Of a DNA stretch of 15,871 nucleotides, positions 1-7,290 are shown piece after piece (position 1 is the first letter of the stretch; every line of letters begins with the position of its first letter). The translations under genes and the position numbers were made by a program. The stretch is taken from assembly GCA_051745835.1 (NCBI GenBank), contig JBNJEL010000040.1, positions 1-15,871 of the forward strand. The letters run 5' to 3'. This DNA comes from JBNJEL01 sp051745835. Lineage in GTDB: Bacteria > Bacillota > Halanaerobiia > Halobacteroidales > Acetohalobiaceae. A model generated the notes under the pieces. It was given only the letters and a program-made list of their open reading frames with translations, did not search any database and had not been told where the DNA came from.

Positions 1-880
1 GAATCAAGAAAGATATGAATTAAATAAGAATTTAGCACAGATGTTAAAAGGCGGCGTAATTATGGATGTTACTAATGCTGAGGAAGCTAAAATTGCTGAA
101 GAAGCAGGAGCAGTAGCTGTAATGGCTCTAGAGCGAGTACCAGCTGATATTCGGCAAGAAGGTGGAGTAGCGAGAGCTTCTGATCCAGTGATGATTAAAG
201 AGATTATTGATACTGTATCTATTCCGGTAATGGCAAAAGCAAGAATTGGCCACTTCGTAGAAGCACAGATTTTAGAAGAGATCGGCGTGGATTACATAGA
301 TGAGAGTGAAGTATTAACTCCGGCTGACGAAGATAATCATATTGATAAGACGGAATTTGATGTACCATTTGTCTGTGGAGCTACTAACTTAGGTGAAGCT
401 TTAAGAAGAATTGGCGAAGGTGCCGGTATGATTAGAACTAAAGGTGAAGCAGGTACAGGTAATGTAGTCGAAGCAGTACGCCATATGCGTAAGATCAATG
501 CTCAGATGAGAGAGTTAACTACAAAAGATAGCGGCGAATTAATGAGTATTGCTAAGAACTTAGGTGCACCATTCGATTTAGTTAAGTATGTGGCTCGGGA
601 AGGTAGCCTACCGGTTGTTAACTTTGCTGCTGGAGGAGTTGCTACACCAGCTGATGCGGCAATGATGATGCAGTTAGGTTGTGACGGAGTCTTTGTTGGT
701 TCTGGTATCTTTAAGTCTGGAGATCCAGAGAAGCGAGGTAAGGCAATCGTTAAGTCTGTAGCTCACTATGATGATCCGGCAGTAGTAGCTGAAGTATCTG
801 AAAACTTAGGTGAAGCAATGGTCGGAATTAATATCGATACTATGGAAGATGGTGACAAATTAGCTAAGAGAGGCTGGTAA
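1..880 (+). CDS. pdxS: Pyridoxal 5'-phosphate synthase subunit PdxS (5' end just cut by the window edge)
   Basis: PdxS condenses ribose 5-phosphate, glyceraldehyde 3-phosphate and ammonia into pyridoxal 5'-phosphate in the cytoplasm; the ammonia comes from PdxT. The reading frame is open from base 2 (N-Q-E-R-Y-E-L-N-K-N-L-A-Q before the first internal Met at 41), which matches the usual PdxS N-terminus, so the Met at 41 is not the start. Base 1 (g) could be the last base of the true ATG, giving about 293 residues, the normal family length. Visible landmarks are the GGVIMDV stretch with the conserved Asp, the Schiff-base lysine in MAKARIGH (codon 236-238), and the second active-site lysine in RTKGEAGTG. 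The stop is followed after 2 bases by pdxT, so the two are translationally close and surely one operon. No frameshift is seen. Confidence 0.97.
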   Translation, partial: NQERYELNKNLAQMLKGGVIMDVTNAEEAKIAEEAGAVAVMALERVPADIRQEGGVARASDPVMIKEIIDTVSIPVMAKARIGHFVEAQILEEIGVDYIDESEVLTPADEDNHIDKTEFDVPFVCGATNLGEALRRIGEGAGMIRTKGEAGTGNVVEAVRHMRKINAQMRELTTKDSGELMSIAKNLGAPFDLVKYVAREGSLPVVNFAAGGVATPADAAMMMQLGCDGVFVGSGIFKSGDPEKRGKAIVKSVAHYDDPAVVAEVSENLGEAMVGINIDTMEDGDKLAKRGW

Positions 881-882
881 TT

Positions 883-1485
883 ATGGTTAAGATAGGCGTT
901 TTAGATTTACAAGGTGGAGTTCGCGAACACCTTAACTTATTAGCTCAAGTTCCTGAGGTAGAAGCACACCGGGTGAAGAAGGCAAGCGAGATTAAGCAGA
1001 TGGATGGTTTAATTCTACCCGGTGGAGAGAGTACTACTATCAGTCGGCTACTAAGAGTCTTTGAATTACGAGATTTATTAGTTGATTTAGTAAAGCAAGG
1101 ACTGCCTATTTGGGGAACATGTGCCGGCTTGATTCTTTTAGCCCAAGATATTGTAGGGGAAGAGAGTCATCTAGATCTAATGGATATTACGGTACAACGT
1201 AATGGCTATGGTAATCAATTAGCTAGCTTTCGCACTAGAGTAAAGATACCTGCAGTAGACCAATCTGAGGTGCCATTAGTCTTTATTCGTGCTCCTTATA
1301 TCGTGGAAGTGGGCTCTGCAGTTGATGTGTTATTAGAGTTAGATGGTAGGATAGTAGCTGTCGAAGAGGATAATATGTTAGCTACATCCTTCCATCCGGA
1401 ATTGACGGATGATAACAGGATTCATAATTACTTTGCTGATAAAGTTAAGGATTATGTTAAAACTAGATATAAGACAGCTCAATAA
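883..1485 (+). CDS. pdxT: Pyridoxal 5'-phosphate synthase glutaminase subunit PdxT
   Basis: This is the glutamine amidotransferase partner of PdxS: it hydrolyses glutamine and channels ammonia into the PdxS barrel. The protein has 200 residues, close to the family norm. The class-I triad is complete: the nucleophile Cys80 in GTCAG, and His171 and Glu173 in FHPEL. The oxyanion-loop motif LPGGEST (about 45-51) and RNGYG (about 106-110) are also family marks. It starts 2 bases after the pdxS stop. A strong hairpin with a T tract follows the stop, so pdxT is the last gene of the operon. No MocR-type PdxR regulator is visible in the window. Confidence 0.97.
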   Translation: MVKIGVLDLQGGVREHLNLLAQVPEVEAHRVKKASEIKQMDGLILPGGESTTISRLLRVFELRDLLVDLVKQGLPIWGTCAGLILLAQDIVGEESHLDLMDITVQRNGYGNQLASFRTRVKIPAVDQSEVPLVFIRAPYIVEVGSAVDVLLELDGRIVAVEEDNMLATSFHPELTDDNRIHNYFADKVKDYVKTRYKTAQ

Positions 1486-1490
1486 GAATT

Positions 1491-1520
1491 AAGACCAACA
1501 ATTATTGTTGGTCTTTTTTT
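1491..1520 (+). terminator. Rho-independent terminator of pdxST
   Basis: A perfect 11-bp stem (AAGACCAACAA at 1491-1501 with TTGTTGGTCTT at 1505-1515), a 3-base loop TTA, and a run of seven T ending at 1520. It begins 6 bases after the pdxT stop. Confidence 0.93.
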
Positions 1521-1593
1521 AATTGAGTTAGTTTTTAAATTCAAAAAATATTAAAAGTACTTTTAGCTACAGATTTTCATTTTCGTTTCTGAG

Positions 1594-1622
1594 TTGACAA
1601 AGTTTAAGCAATAATTTATAGT
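1594..1622 (+). promoter_or_regulatory. Sigma-A promoter for rlmD-dsdA
   Basis: A perfect -35 TTGACA (1594-1599), a 17-base spacer, and -10 TATAGT (1617-1622). The expected transcription start is near 1629, about 25 bases before the chosen ATG at 1655. A 14-base perfect palindrome (TAAAAGTACTTTTA, 1552-1565) lies about 28 bases upstream of the -35 box. Confidence 0.8.
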
Positions 1623-1654
1623 GTAGATGATGCTTGATAGAGGAGTTGGTTAAG

Positions 1655-3013
1655 ATGTCAGAAGTAGAGAATTACTTTGTAGGAGAAGTAGAAGATGTCT
1701 TCTTTCCTGATGAAGGAGTCATCAATGTAGCTAATAAAGAAATTAGAGTTGCACCAGTCTGCTTAGGAGAGCAGTTAAAGGTGCAGACGACTAATAAATA
1801 TGATGACCACTATCGTGGTAAGATAGTGGAGGTAATGGATAACGATATTACTCGTCAGCCGCTCTGTGATCATTATGATTTGTGTGGTGGTTGTGATCGT
1901 CAAAAGATAGATTATGATGCTCAGCTAAAAGATAAAGAGCAGAGAATAGCTAATCTGCTAGCTGAGGCTAATTTAGGTGATTATCAGTACCTAGGTATTG
2001 AAGCTAGTCCCCAATCACGAAGTTATCGCAATAAGATGGAGTTTAGCTTTGGAGATTTAGAGATTGGTGGTCAATTACAGCTAGGTATGCATCTACCGGG
2101 GATGATGTATGAAGTAGTAACAGTTGATACCTGTCAGATAGTGGATAGTGATTTTCGTTTAATCTTAGAGACAGTGATTGATTACTTCCGCCAGACTGAT
2201 CTAAAAAAGTACCATGTTAAACTTGATGAAGGCTATTTGCGTCATTTAGTGGTGCGGAAGGGATTAAATACAGGAGAAATTTTAGTTAACTTAGTTACGA
2301 CTTCTGAGCTTGATTATGATTTAAGTGAATTAACTGAGATTTTGATTAATTTAGATTATGAGGGAGAATTAGTAAGCTTCTTACAGACGATTAATGATGC
2401 TGGTGGTGATCGAATTAGTTGTGATCAGTTGATCTGTCACTATGGGCGTGACTATTACTGGGAAGAGCTGTTGGACTTCAAATTTAAGGTAACACCGTTC
2501 TCCTTCTTTCAGCCTAACACTTATGGAGCTGAGGTGCTCTATCAGGAGGTTAATTCTCTATTAGCAGCAGAAGATAAGGTAGTCTTTGATCTCTATTCCG
2601 GAACTGGGACAATTAGTCAGATCATAGCTCCTCAGGTTAAAGAAGTAGTGGGGATTGAGCAGGTAGCTGAGGCAGTAGATATAGCCCGAGAGAATGCTGA
2701 GATAAATCAATTAACTAACTGTTCGTTTATTGTCGGTAATGTACGCGAGGAGTTAAATAGATTAGAGCAAAACCCGGATGTGATAATTATTGATCCCCCG
2801 CGTCCTGGGATTCATCCGGATGCGTTAGAGCAGATTATAGATTATGATTGTTCTGAGATTATTTATGTTTCTTGTAATCCTAAGTCTTTAGTTAGTGACT
2901 TAGAAGAGTTTGTGGCGGCAGATTATCAGCTTAAACAGGTTAAATCAGTAGATATGTTTCCACAGACGCATCATATAGAGAATGTAACCAAATTAGAGAA
3001 GAAGGATCAGTAA
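1655..3013 (+). CDS. rlmD: 23S rRNA (uracil-C5)-methyltransferase, RlmD/RlmCD (RumA) family
   Basis: It transfers a methyl group from S-adenosylmethionine to C5 of a uracil in 23S rRNA. Firmicute members can modify two sites (RlmCD), so the exact target is uncertain. The ATG at 1655 is chosen (452 residues): AGGAG (1641-1645) sits 9 bases before it, whereas an upstream in-frame TTG at 1634 lies almost at the predicted transcription start with no ribosome site. In this numbering there is a TRAM-like N-terminal region (about 1-60), then a [4Fe-4S] cysteine set C71-x5-C77-x2-C80 plus C160. The SAM loop DLYSGTGT is near 312-319 and DPPRPG near 380-385. The catalytic nucleophile is Cys407 in YVSCNP and the general base Glu442 in HHIENV. 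All key residues are present. dsdA follows after 13 bases, so the two are probably co-transcribed. Confidence 0.93.
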   Translation: MSEVENYFVGEVEDVFFPDEGVINVANKEIRVAPVCLGEQLKVQTTNKYDDHYRGKIVEVMDNDITRQPLCDHYDLCGGCDRQKIDYDAQLKDKEQRIANLLAEANLGDYQYLGIEASPQSRSYRNKMEFSFGDLEIGGQLQLGMHLPGMMYEVVTVDTCQIVDSDFRLILETVIDYFRQTDLKKYHVKLDEGYLRHLVVRKGLNTGEILVNLVTTSELDYDLSELTEILINLDYEGELVSFLQTINDAGGDRISCDQLICHYGRDYYWEELLDFKFKVTPFSFFQPNTYGAEVLYQEVNSLLAAEDKVVFDLYSGTGTISQIIAPQVKEVVGIEQVAEAVDIARENAEINQLTNCSFIVGNVREELNRLEQNPDVIIIDPPRPGIHPDALEQIIDYDCSEIIYVSCNPKSLVSDLEEFVAADYQLKQVKSVDMFPQTHHIENVTKLEKKDQ

Positions 3014-3026
3014 AGGAGAGATTATA

Positions 3027-4295
3027 ATGTCTAAATCAGATTTAATTAGCGAGATTTGTCAGCAAAATCCTGTTTTTTGGCAGAATGAGCAGCAGATTAA
3101 TAGCCAAGAAGCACTAGCTAAGTTAGATTTTGATCGATCAGATATGGAAGAGGCACAACAGCTGTGGCAGAGATTTGCTCCTTTATTGAGTGAATTATTT
3201 CCTGAGGTAGCGAAGAAGGGAGGTCTAATTGAGTCAGATTTAATCTCTATTTCAGCTATGCAGGAGGCACTAGAGGAGCATTATCAAACTGAAATTGTAG
3301 GAGATCTTTTCTTAAAAGGCGATCATGCTCTACCAATTGCTGGTTCAATTAAGGCGCGCGGTGGAATCTATGAGGTCTTAAAACATGCCGAAGAGTTAGC
3401 ATTAGAGAGTGGTAAATTAAGTGTTGAGGATGATTATAGTGTCTTAGCTACTGACAAATGGCAGCGCTTCTTTAATCATTATACCTTAGAGGTAGGCTCA
3501 ACGGGTAATCTAGGTTTGAGTATTGGAATCATGGGTTCGGCTTTAGGGTTTGAAGTTATTGTACATATGTCCAGTGATGCTAAGGAGTGGAAGAAGGAAC
3601 TATTACGTTCGCAGGGCGTTAAGGTAATTGAGTATCAAGATGACTACACAACAGCAGTCGAAGAAGGTAGGCAGGCAGCAGAAGAGAAACCAAGTAGTTA
3701 CTTTATTGATGATGAGAATTCTAAGGATCTATTTTTAGGTTATAGTGTGGCTGCCTATCGTCTGCAAGAGCAGTTAGCTGACGCGGGAGTTGAGGTTAGT
3801 CAAGATCAGCCTTTAGTAGTTTATTTGCCGTGTGGAGTTGGCGGAGCACCGGGCGGAATTACTTTCGGTTTGAAGGAACTGTTTGGTGATCAGGTAGAGT
3901 GTTATTTTGTTGAGCCGACCAAAGCACCTTGTATGTTATTAGGATTGTTAACTGAAGAGTACGGCGAGATTAATACTCAAGATTTTGGCATTACAGAGCA
4001 GACAGCAGCCGATGGCTTGGCAGTAGCTGCTCCATCTCCACTAGTTTCTAAAGTAGTACGAGAGTTAATTGCTGGAGTTTATACTATTGCTGACCAGGAA
4101 TTATATAAACTTTTAGCTTTACTCCAGGATAGCGAAGGTATAGAAGTAGAACCATCAGCTGCTGCAGGGCTTTTAGGGCCAACTTTAGTTAATCAAGAAG
4201 CTACCCATATTGTCTGGGCGACCGGCGGTTTATTTGTACCAGAAGAAGAGAGACTTAAGTTCTACAAACGCGGTCAAAGGCTATTAAACATTTGA
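3027..4295 (+). CDS. dsdA: D-serine ammonia-lyase (D-serine dehydratase)
   Basis: A PLP enzyme of fold type II that converts D-serine to pyruvate and ammonia, which detoxifies D-serine and lets it be used as a nutrient. It has 422 residues, slightly shorter than E. coli DsdA. The PLP lysine is K109 in the diagnostic GSIKARGGIYEVL segment. A glycine-rich phosphate-binding loop appears as PCGVGGAPGG (about 268-277), and VGSTGNLGLSIG (about 156-167) is also typical. AAGGAG overlaps the rlmD stop (3013-3018), so translation is probably coupled to rlmD. It ends in a 12-base tail-to-tail overlap with the antiporter gene on the other strand, with no terminator hairpin seen at the junction. No DsdC-like regulator or D-serine permease is adjacent. 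Confidence 0.93.
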   Translation: MSKSDLISEICQQNPVFWQNEQQINSQEALAKLDFDRSDMEEAQQLWQRFAPLLSELFPEVAKKGGLIESDLISISAMQEALEEHYQTEIVGDLFLKGDHALPIAGSIKARGGIYEVLKHAEELALESGKLSVEDDYSVLATDKWQRFFNHYTLEVGSTGNLGLSIGIMGSALGFEVIVHMSSDAKEWKKELLRSQGVKVIEYQDDYTTAVEEGRQAAEEKPSSYFIDDENSKDLFLGYSVAAYRLQEQLADAGVEVSQDQPLVVYLPCGVGGAPGGITFGLKELFGDQVECYFVEPTKAPCMLLGLLTEEYGEINTQDFGITEQTAADGLAVAAPSPLVSKVVRELIAGVYTIADQELYKLLALLQDSEGIEVEPSAAAGLLGPTLVNQEATHIVWATGGLFVPEEERLKFYKRGQRLLNI

Positions 4296-5468
4296 TTCAA
4301 GCCATCTTTCACCACTAAATTTAATACCAGCAGCACCGAGCGGAGCAGTAATTACAATTGCTAGGACGGCTAAAGCTAAGATGAGCTCCCCTGATTCTAC
4401 ACCTTGTGCTAGCGGTACTGCTCCTACTGCTGCCTGGACTGTTGCTTTAGGAAGATAAGCAATAACGCAAAATAGCCGCTCCTTGATATCTAACTCAGTA
4501 TTGATTAGTGAGATTAAGACACCACTACTGCGAGCTATAAGACCGATAGCTATAATTGTGATGCCAATTAAGCCAGACTGAAAAGCAACATCAATATTTA
4601 CCTCGGCTCCGATTAAGACAAAGAGCAATAATTCAGCAAAGACCCAGATCTTATTGAACTTAGAAGCTAACTCTTTAGCTATTGTTTCATACTTTTCTTT
4701 GATGATAAAGCCGAGGGTCATAATGCCTAATAAACTGGCAATCGAGATAATATTAGCTAACTTATCTTCTACAATAGTTAATAGTAAAGCAACACTTAAG
4801 GTAAACAGTACCTTTTTAGTATCACGTAAGTTAAACTTCTTAAAGCAATAGATAAGTCCCCAAGCGGTGACGACTCCTAAACCAATTCCCAAGATAATTG
4901 AGATGGGGATATTGAGTAACTTCCAGGTCAAGTTAATACTTGCACCACCGTAGAAGCCTAAGAAAGTAGAAAAAAGAGTAATCGCCACTACATCATCAAT
5001 TGAAGCACCAGCGAGGACTAAAGTAGGAATTCCCTTCTTAGCCCCACGTTGACGTTCGATTAGATTTAACATCTGCGGTACTATAACTGCTGGTGAAACA
5101 GCAGCGATAACAAAAGCTAAGATACCTGCTTCTACTAATGAAATATCTAATAAGTATGTAGCGGTCAACATAATAGTAAATCCTTCTAATAAGCCGGGAA
5201 TGAAGCTCATTTTAACTGCGGGGATACCAATTCTTTTGAGAGTATCTTTCTTTAGACCTAAACCAGCACGAATTAGAATAATAATTAGTGCTATCTTTCT
5301 TAAATCAGGAGAGATTTCTAATAGTTCTGGACTAATTAAGTTAAGACCATAAGGACCAATTATTACTCCCAAAAGTAACATTCCTAATAAGCCTGGTAGC
5401 CCAATTTGATTAAAGATTTTACTGAGAACTAATCCACAGATAATAATAATTGCTAAGCTTAAGATCAT
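4284..5468 (-). CDS. Cation:proton antiporter (CPA/Kef-NhaP-type membrane domain) under fluoride-riboswitch control
   Basis: A polytopic membrane protein of 394 residues, hydrophobic along almost its whole length with about 11-13 candidate membrane segments and no TrkA-type nucleotide-binding tail. Family marks of the Na+/H+ exchanger domain are the IGLPGLLGMLLLGVIIGP opening, AAVSPAVIVP (about 122-131), the paired acidic residues D158-D159 in GASIDDVVAI (the proposed ion site of electrogenic DD-type exchangers), and YLPKATVQAAVG (about 338-349). The ATG at 5468 is preferred over an in-frame GTG at 5477, because that GTG lies inside the ribosome site (AAGGTGAT just upstream). The leader is a fluoride riboswitch, so the transporter probably acts in fluoride or fluoride-linked pH/cation stress. 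The transported ion cannot be read from sequence. Confidence 0.88.
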   Translation of the reverse strand: MILSLAIIIICGLVLSKIFNQIGLPGLLGMLLLGVIIGPYGLNLISPELLEISPDLRKIALIIILIRAGLGLKKDTLKRIGIPAVKMSFIPGLLEGFTIMLTATYLLDISLVEAGILAFVIAAVSPAVIVPQMLNLIERQRGAKKGIPTLVLAGASIDDVVAITLFSTFLGFYGGASINLTWKLLNIPISIILGIGLGVVTAWGLIYCFKKFNLRDTKKVLFTLSVALLLTIVEDKLANIISIASLLGIMTLGFIIKEKYETIAKELASKFNKIWVFAELLLFVLIGAEVNIDVAFQSGLIGITIIAIGLIARSSGVLISLINTELDIKERLFCVIAYLPKATVQAAVGAVPLAQGVESGELILALAVLAIVITAPLGAAGIKFSGERWLESNV

Positions 5469-5503
5469 AATAATCACCTTCTTAAATTATGTTATAGTAA
5501 AAT

Positions 5504-5548
5504 AAAAAAGCCCCTACTTAGCAAGTAGCACCTTAACTAAGTAGGAGC
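5504..5548 (-). terminator. Riboswitch-controlled intrinsic terminator (expression platform)
   Basis: On the minus strand GCUCCUACUUAG (5548-5537) pairs with CUAAGUAGGGGC (5521-5510). This is 12 pairs with one G-U, followed by six T (5509-5504) and more T after one A. The 5' arm contains the GCUCC needed for the aptamer pseudoknot, so ligand-bound aptamer and terminator exclude each other. The predicted result is read-through into the antiporter gene when fluoride is present. Confidence 0.92.
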
Positions 5549-5601
5549 CATCAATTGCTTAGTTAAATTAGCAATAGTTAAAGGCGAGCTCCATCGCCAT
5601 C
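5537..5601 (-). ncRNA. Fluoride riboswitch aptamer (crcB motif)
   Basis: Read on the minus strand. Helix 1 is GGCGA (5598-5594) with UCGCC (5587-5583). Its loop carries GGAGC (5592-5588), which can form the signature pseudoknot with GCUCC (5548-5544). The linker UUUAAC is followed by a second helix, AUUGC with GCAAU, closing a 12-base loop, and then the hallmark UGAUGGCUCCUAC. The order and the conserved bases match the crcB/fluoride class: GGCGAUG...CGCC, AAC, helix, UGAUG-N-CNCCUAC. This was identified by eye and not by a covariance model. The known ligand is fluoride with Mg2+. The aptamer begins right at the predicted transcription start and shares its 3' strand with a terminator, the usual ON-switch layout. 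Confidence 0.92.
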
Positions 5602-5607
5602 ATTCTA

Positions 5608-5636
5608 ATTCTAACAGATTATCATTAAAATTGCAA
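5608..5636 (-). promoter_or_regulatory. Promoter of the riboswitch-antiporter transcript
   Basis: Minus strand: -35-like TTGCAA (5636-5631), a 17-base spacer, and -10 TAGAAT (5613-5608). Predicted initiation is near 5601, exactly in front of the aptamer's first helix. The -35 element directly follows the stop codon of the upstream CBS gene. Confidence 0.55.
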
Positions 5637-6068
5637 TTATGATTTGTTCTGTGGCTGGCTAGGAGAAGAGATAGTAGAGAGTGCTTTACCTGCTTCCATA
5701 TCAGCTTTAGACTGGACAGCTAAGTCACCTAAGGAAACGATACCGATTAGATCATCATTTTCAACTATTGGCAGTCGTCTAATCTGTTTGTTAGCCATTA
5801 GTTGAGCAGCTTCCTGAGTAGACATATCAGGAGTGCCATAGACTGGTTGATCGGACATGATCTGATCGACTGAAGCGTTATTATCGCCGCCTTGCGCAGT
5901 GTTGCGGAGTACAATATCTCTATCTGTAACTACTCCCACCGGTTTCTTACCCTCACAGACCGGTACAATACCTACATTGAGATTGTTCATTATTTGAGCT
6001 GCATCTTGGACAGTAGCGCTGCGGTCAACAGTAGAGACAGAATCAGTCATAATATCTTTAAGCTGCAT
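5637..6068 (-). CDS. CBS-domain pair protein
   Basis: A small soluble protein (143 residues) made of two tandem CBS motifs (about 7-60 and 70-125), each with the pattern of a VxT/TPD opening, an LxxxxIxxxPVV-like strand and a final GIV/VTDRD or GIVSLGDL strand. The first motif ends in GVVTDRDIV, the second in IGIVSLGDL. Such stand-alone pairs usually bind adenosine nucleotides and act as sensors or regulators; the ligand and partner here are unknown. The C-terminal 20 residues are polar and probably disordered. A strong AAGGAGG site (complement of 6077-6083) precedes the ATG. It lies just upstream of the fluoride riboswitch and antiporter on the same strand, with no terminator seen between, so partial read-through is possible. 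Confidence 0.9.
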   Translation of the reverse strand: MQLKDIMTDSVSTVDRSATVQDAAQIMNNLNVGIVPVCEGKKPVGVVTDRDIVLRNTAQGGDNNASVDQIMSDQPVYGTPDMSTQEAAQLMANKQIRRLPIVENDDLIGIVSLGDLAVQSKADMEAGKALSTISSPSQPQNKS

Positions 6069-6124
6069 TTATTATTCCTCCTTTTAGCATTAAGATGTGT
6101 AACTTAATTAAATTTTAATCATTA

Positions 6125-6152
6125 ATTCTATTTGAAAAATATGACTAAGCAA
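6125..6152 (-). promoter_or_regulatory. Candidate promoter of the CBS gene
   Basis: Minus strand TTGCTT (6152-6147), a 16-base spacer, and TAGAAT (6130-6125), about 56 bases upstream of the start codon. This is a moderate match in an AT-rich divergent spacer. Confidence 0.4.
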
Positions 6153-6219
6153 TTTATTTTTAGTTAAGGATATGATAAAATCAATTGAAATTTGGGTTAA
6201 GTTTGGAAGGGGATTTGGT

Positions 6220-7188
6220 ATGTCAGAAGAGCATAAGTTATTATTAATTTATAATGATAGCTTTTATTTTACACCACAACAGTTAACTACATTAGATAAG
6301 TTAATACCTCAAGCAGAAGTAGTGACTGCTCAAAATAATGAAGTTACTCAAACAGATCTAGCTACAGCAGAGATAATCTGTGGCGCAATCAAAGTTAAGC
6401 AGGTTAAAAAGACAGAGAAGCTGCGGTGGCTTCATTTACCGACAGCAGGAGTGAGAGGCTATTTAGATCAGAGTATCTATCCAAGTGAAGATGTAATTTT
6501 AACTAACTCTAGCGGAGTCTTTGGGCTGCCAATAGCAGAACATGTATTGGGAATGATTTTAGCTTTTAATCGCAACCTACATCTTTATCGTCAACAGCAG
6601 GCAGACCAAGAGTGGCAGCGGCTTAAAAGTGCTTCTGACTTCTATAATTCAATTGTTGGTATCTTAGGATTAGGAGATATTGGTCTTGAAGTTGCTCAGC
6701 GAGCCCAAGCTTTGGGGGCAGAAGTGTTGGGCTTGAAGCGTAATCCTGACCAAGAGATTGCAGCTGTTGATCATATATTTGGTCCGCAGCAGCTTAATCA
6801 GTTATTGCAGCAGTCTGATTATCTAGTTTTAGCGCTACCTCATACAGCTCAGACAGAAGGGATTATTGGCAAAGAAGAGTTAGCAATAATGAAAGATTCA
6901 GCCTACTTAATTAATGTCGGTCGCGGAGCTTTGGTTGATCAGCCAGCTTTAATTCAAGCTTTAGAGGAAGATTTAATTGCTGGAGCAGGATTGGATGTTG
7001 TTACTCCAGAACCGCTACCTGAGGATAATCGTTTATGGGAGCTTGATAATGTAATCTTAACACCGCATATTTCCTATTATTCTCCTACTAATCAACAGCG
7101 TTGGTTTAAGCTCTTCACTCAGAACTTAGAGCGGTATTTAGAAGGAGAACCACTTATTAATCAGGTTGACTTTAAAGCAGGTTATTAA
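6220..7188 (+). CDS. D-isomer-specific 2-hydroxyacid dehydrogenase
   Basis: An NAD(P)-dependent oxidoreductase that interconverts a 2-hydroxyacid and a 2-oxoacid; the substrate cannot be assigned. The ATG at 6220 is chosen (322 residues) because GGAAGGGGA (6205-6213) is well placed before it. An in-frame ATG at 6172 lacks a ribosome site and overlaps a TATGAT -10-like element (6171-6176). The Rossmann motif GLGDIG lies at about 150-155. The catalytic trio is Arg235 (NVGRGALVD), Glu264 (VVTPEPLP) and His283 (LTPHIS), all intact and correctly spaced. The N-terminal substrate domain (about 1-95) is divergent, as is usual for uncharacterised members. The CBS gene is divergent to it, and fabH follows 102 bases later behind its own promoter, so it looks monocistronic, though no terminator separates it from fabH. 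Confidence 0.9.
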   Translation: MSEEHKLLLIYNDSFYFTPQQLTTLDKLIPQAEVVTAQNNEVTQTDLATAEIICGAIKVKQVKKTEKLRWLHLPTAGVRGYLDQSIYPSEDVILTNSSGVFGLPIAEHVLGMILAFNRNLHLYRQQQADQEWQRLKSASDFYNSIVGILGLGDIGLEVAQRAQALGAEVLGLKRNPDQEIAAVDHIFGPQQLNQLLQQSDYLVLALPHTAQTEGIIGKEELAIMKDSAYLINVGRGALVDQPALIQALEEDLIAGAGLDVVTPEPLPEDNRLWELDNVILTPHISYYSPTNQQRWFKLFTQNLERYLEGEPLINQVDFKAGY

Positions 7189-7217
7189 TTGACAAAGAAT
7201 TGTAGATATGAAATAAT
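7189..7217 (+). promoter_or_regulatory. Promoter for fabH
   Basis: A perfect TTGACA (7189-7194) immediately after the dehydrogenase stop, a 17-base spacer, and AATAAT (7212-7217). Two overlapping TATAAT hexamers at 7240-7250 could serve a second, weaker promoter, but no good -35 box is found for them. Confidence 0.6.
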
Positions 7218-7290
7218 TACAATAATGTTACAGGTGATCTATAATATAATTCTAATTAACATAGTAAGAAGGGTTGGTGACTAACTACCT

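Noticed and set aside
919..928. GTTCGCGAAC palindrome as a possible LexA site
   Set aside because: It is the inverted order of the LexA half-sites (GTTC-N2-GAAC rather than GAAC-N4-GTTC) and lies inside the pdxT coding sequence.
1634..1654. Longer N-terminus for rlmD from TTG at 1634
   Set aside because: It lies 11 bases from the -10 box, practically at the predicted transcription start, with no ribosome site. AGGAG at 1641-1645 serves the ATG at 1655.
4654..4851. Rightward open frame inside the antiporter gene
   Set aside because: It is antisense to a clear membrane protein, with no ribosome site or recognisable domain.
5892..6107. Rightward open frame antisense to the CBS gene
   Set aside because: It lies wholly opposite a clear CBS-domain gene and its ribosome site.
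7189..7290. FapR or FabT operator before fabH
   Set aside because: No good match to the TTAGTACCTxxTACTAA-type or the FabT palindrome was found by eye.
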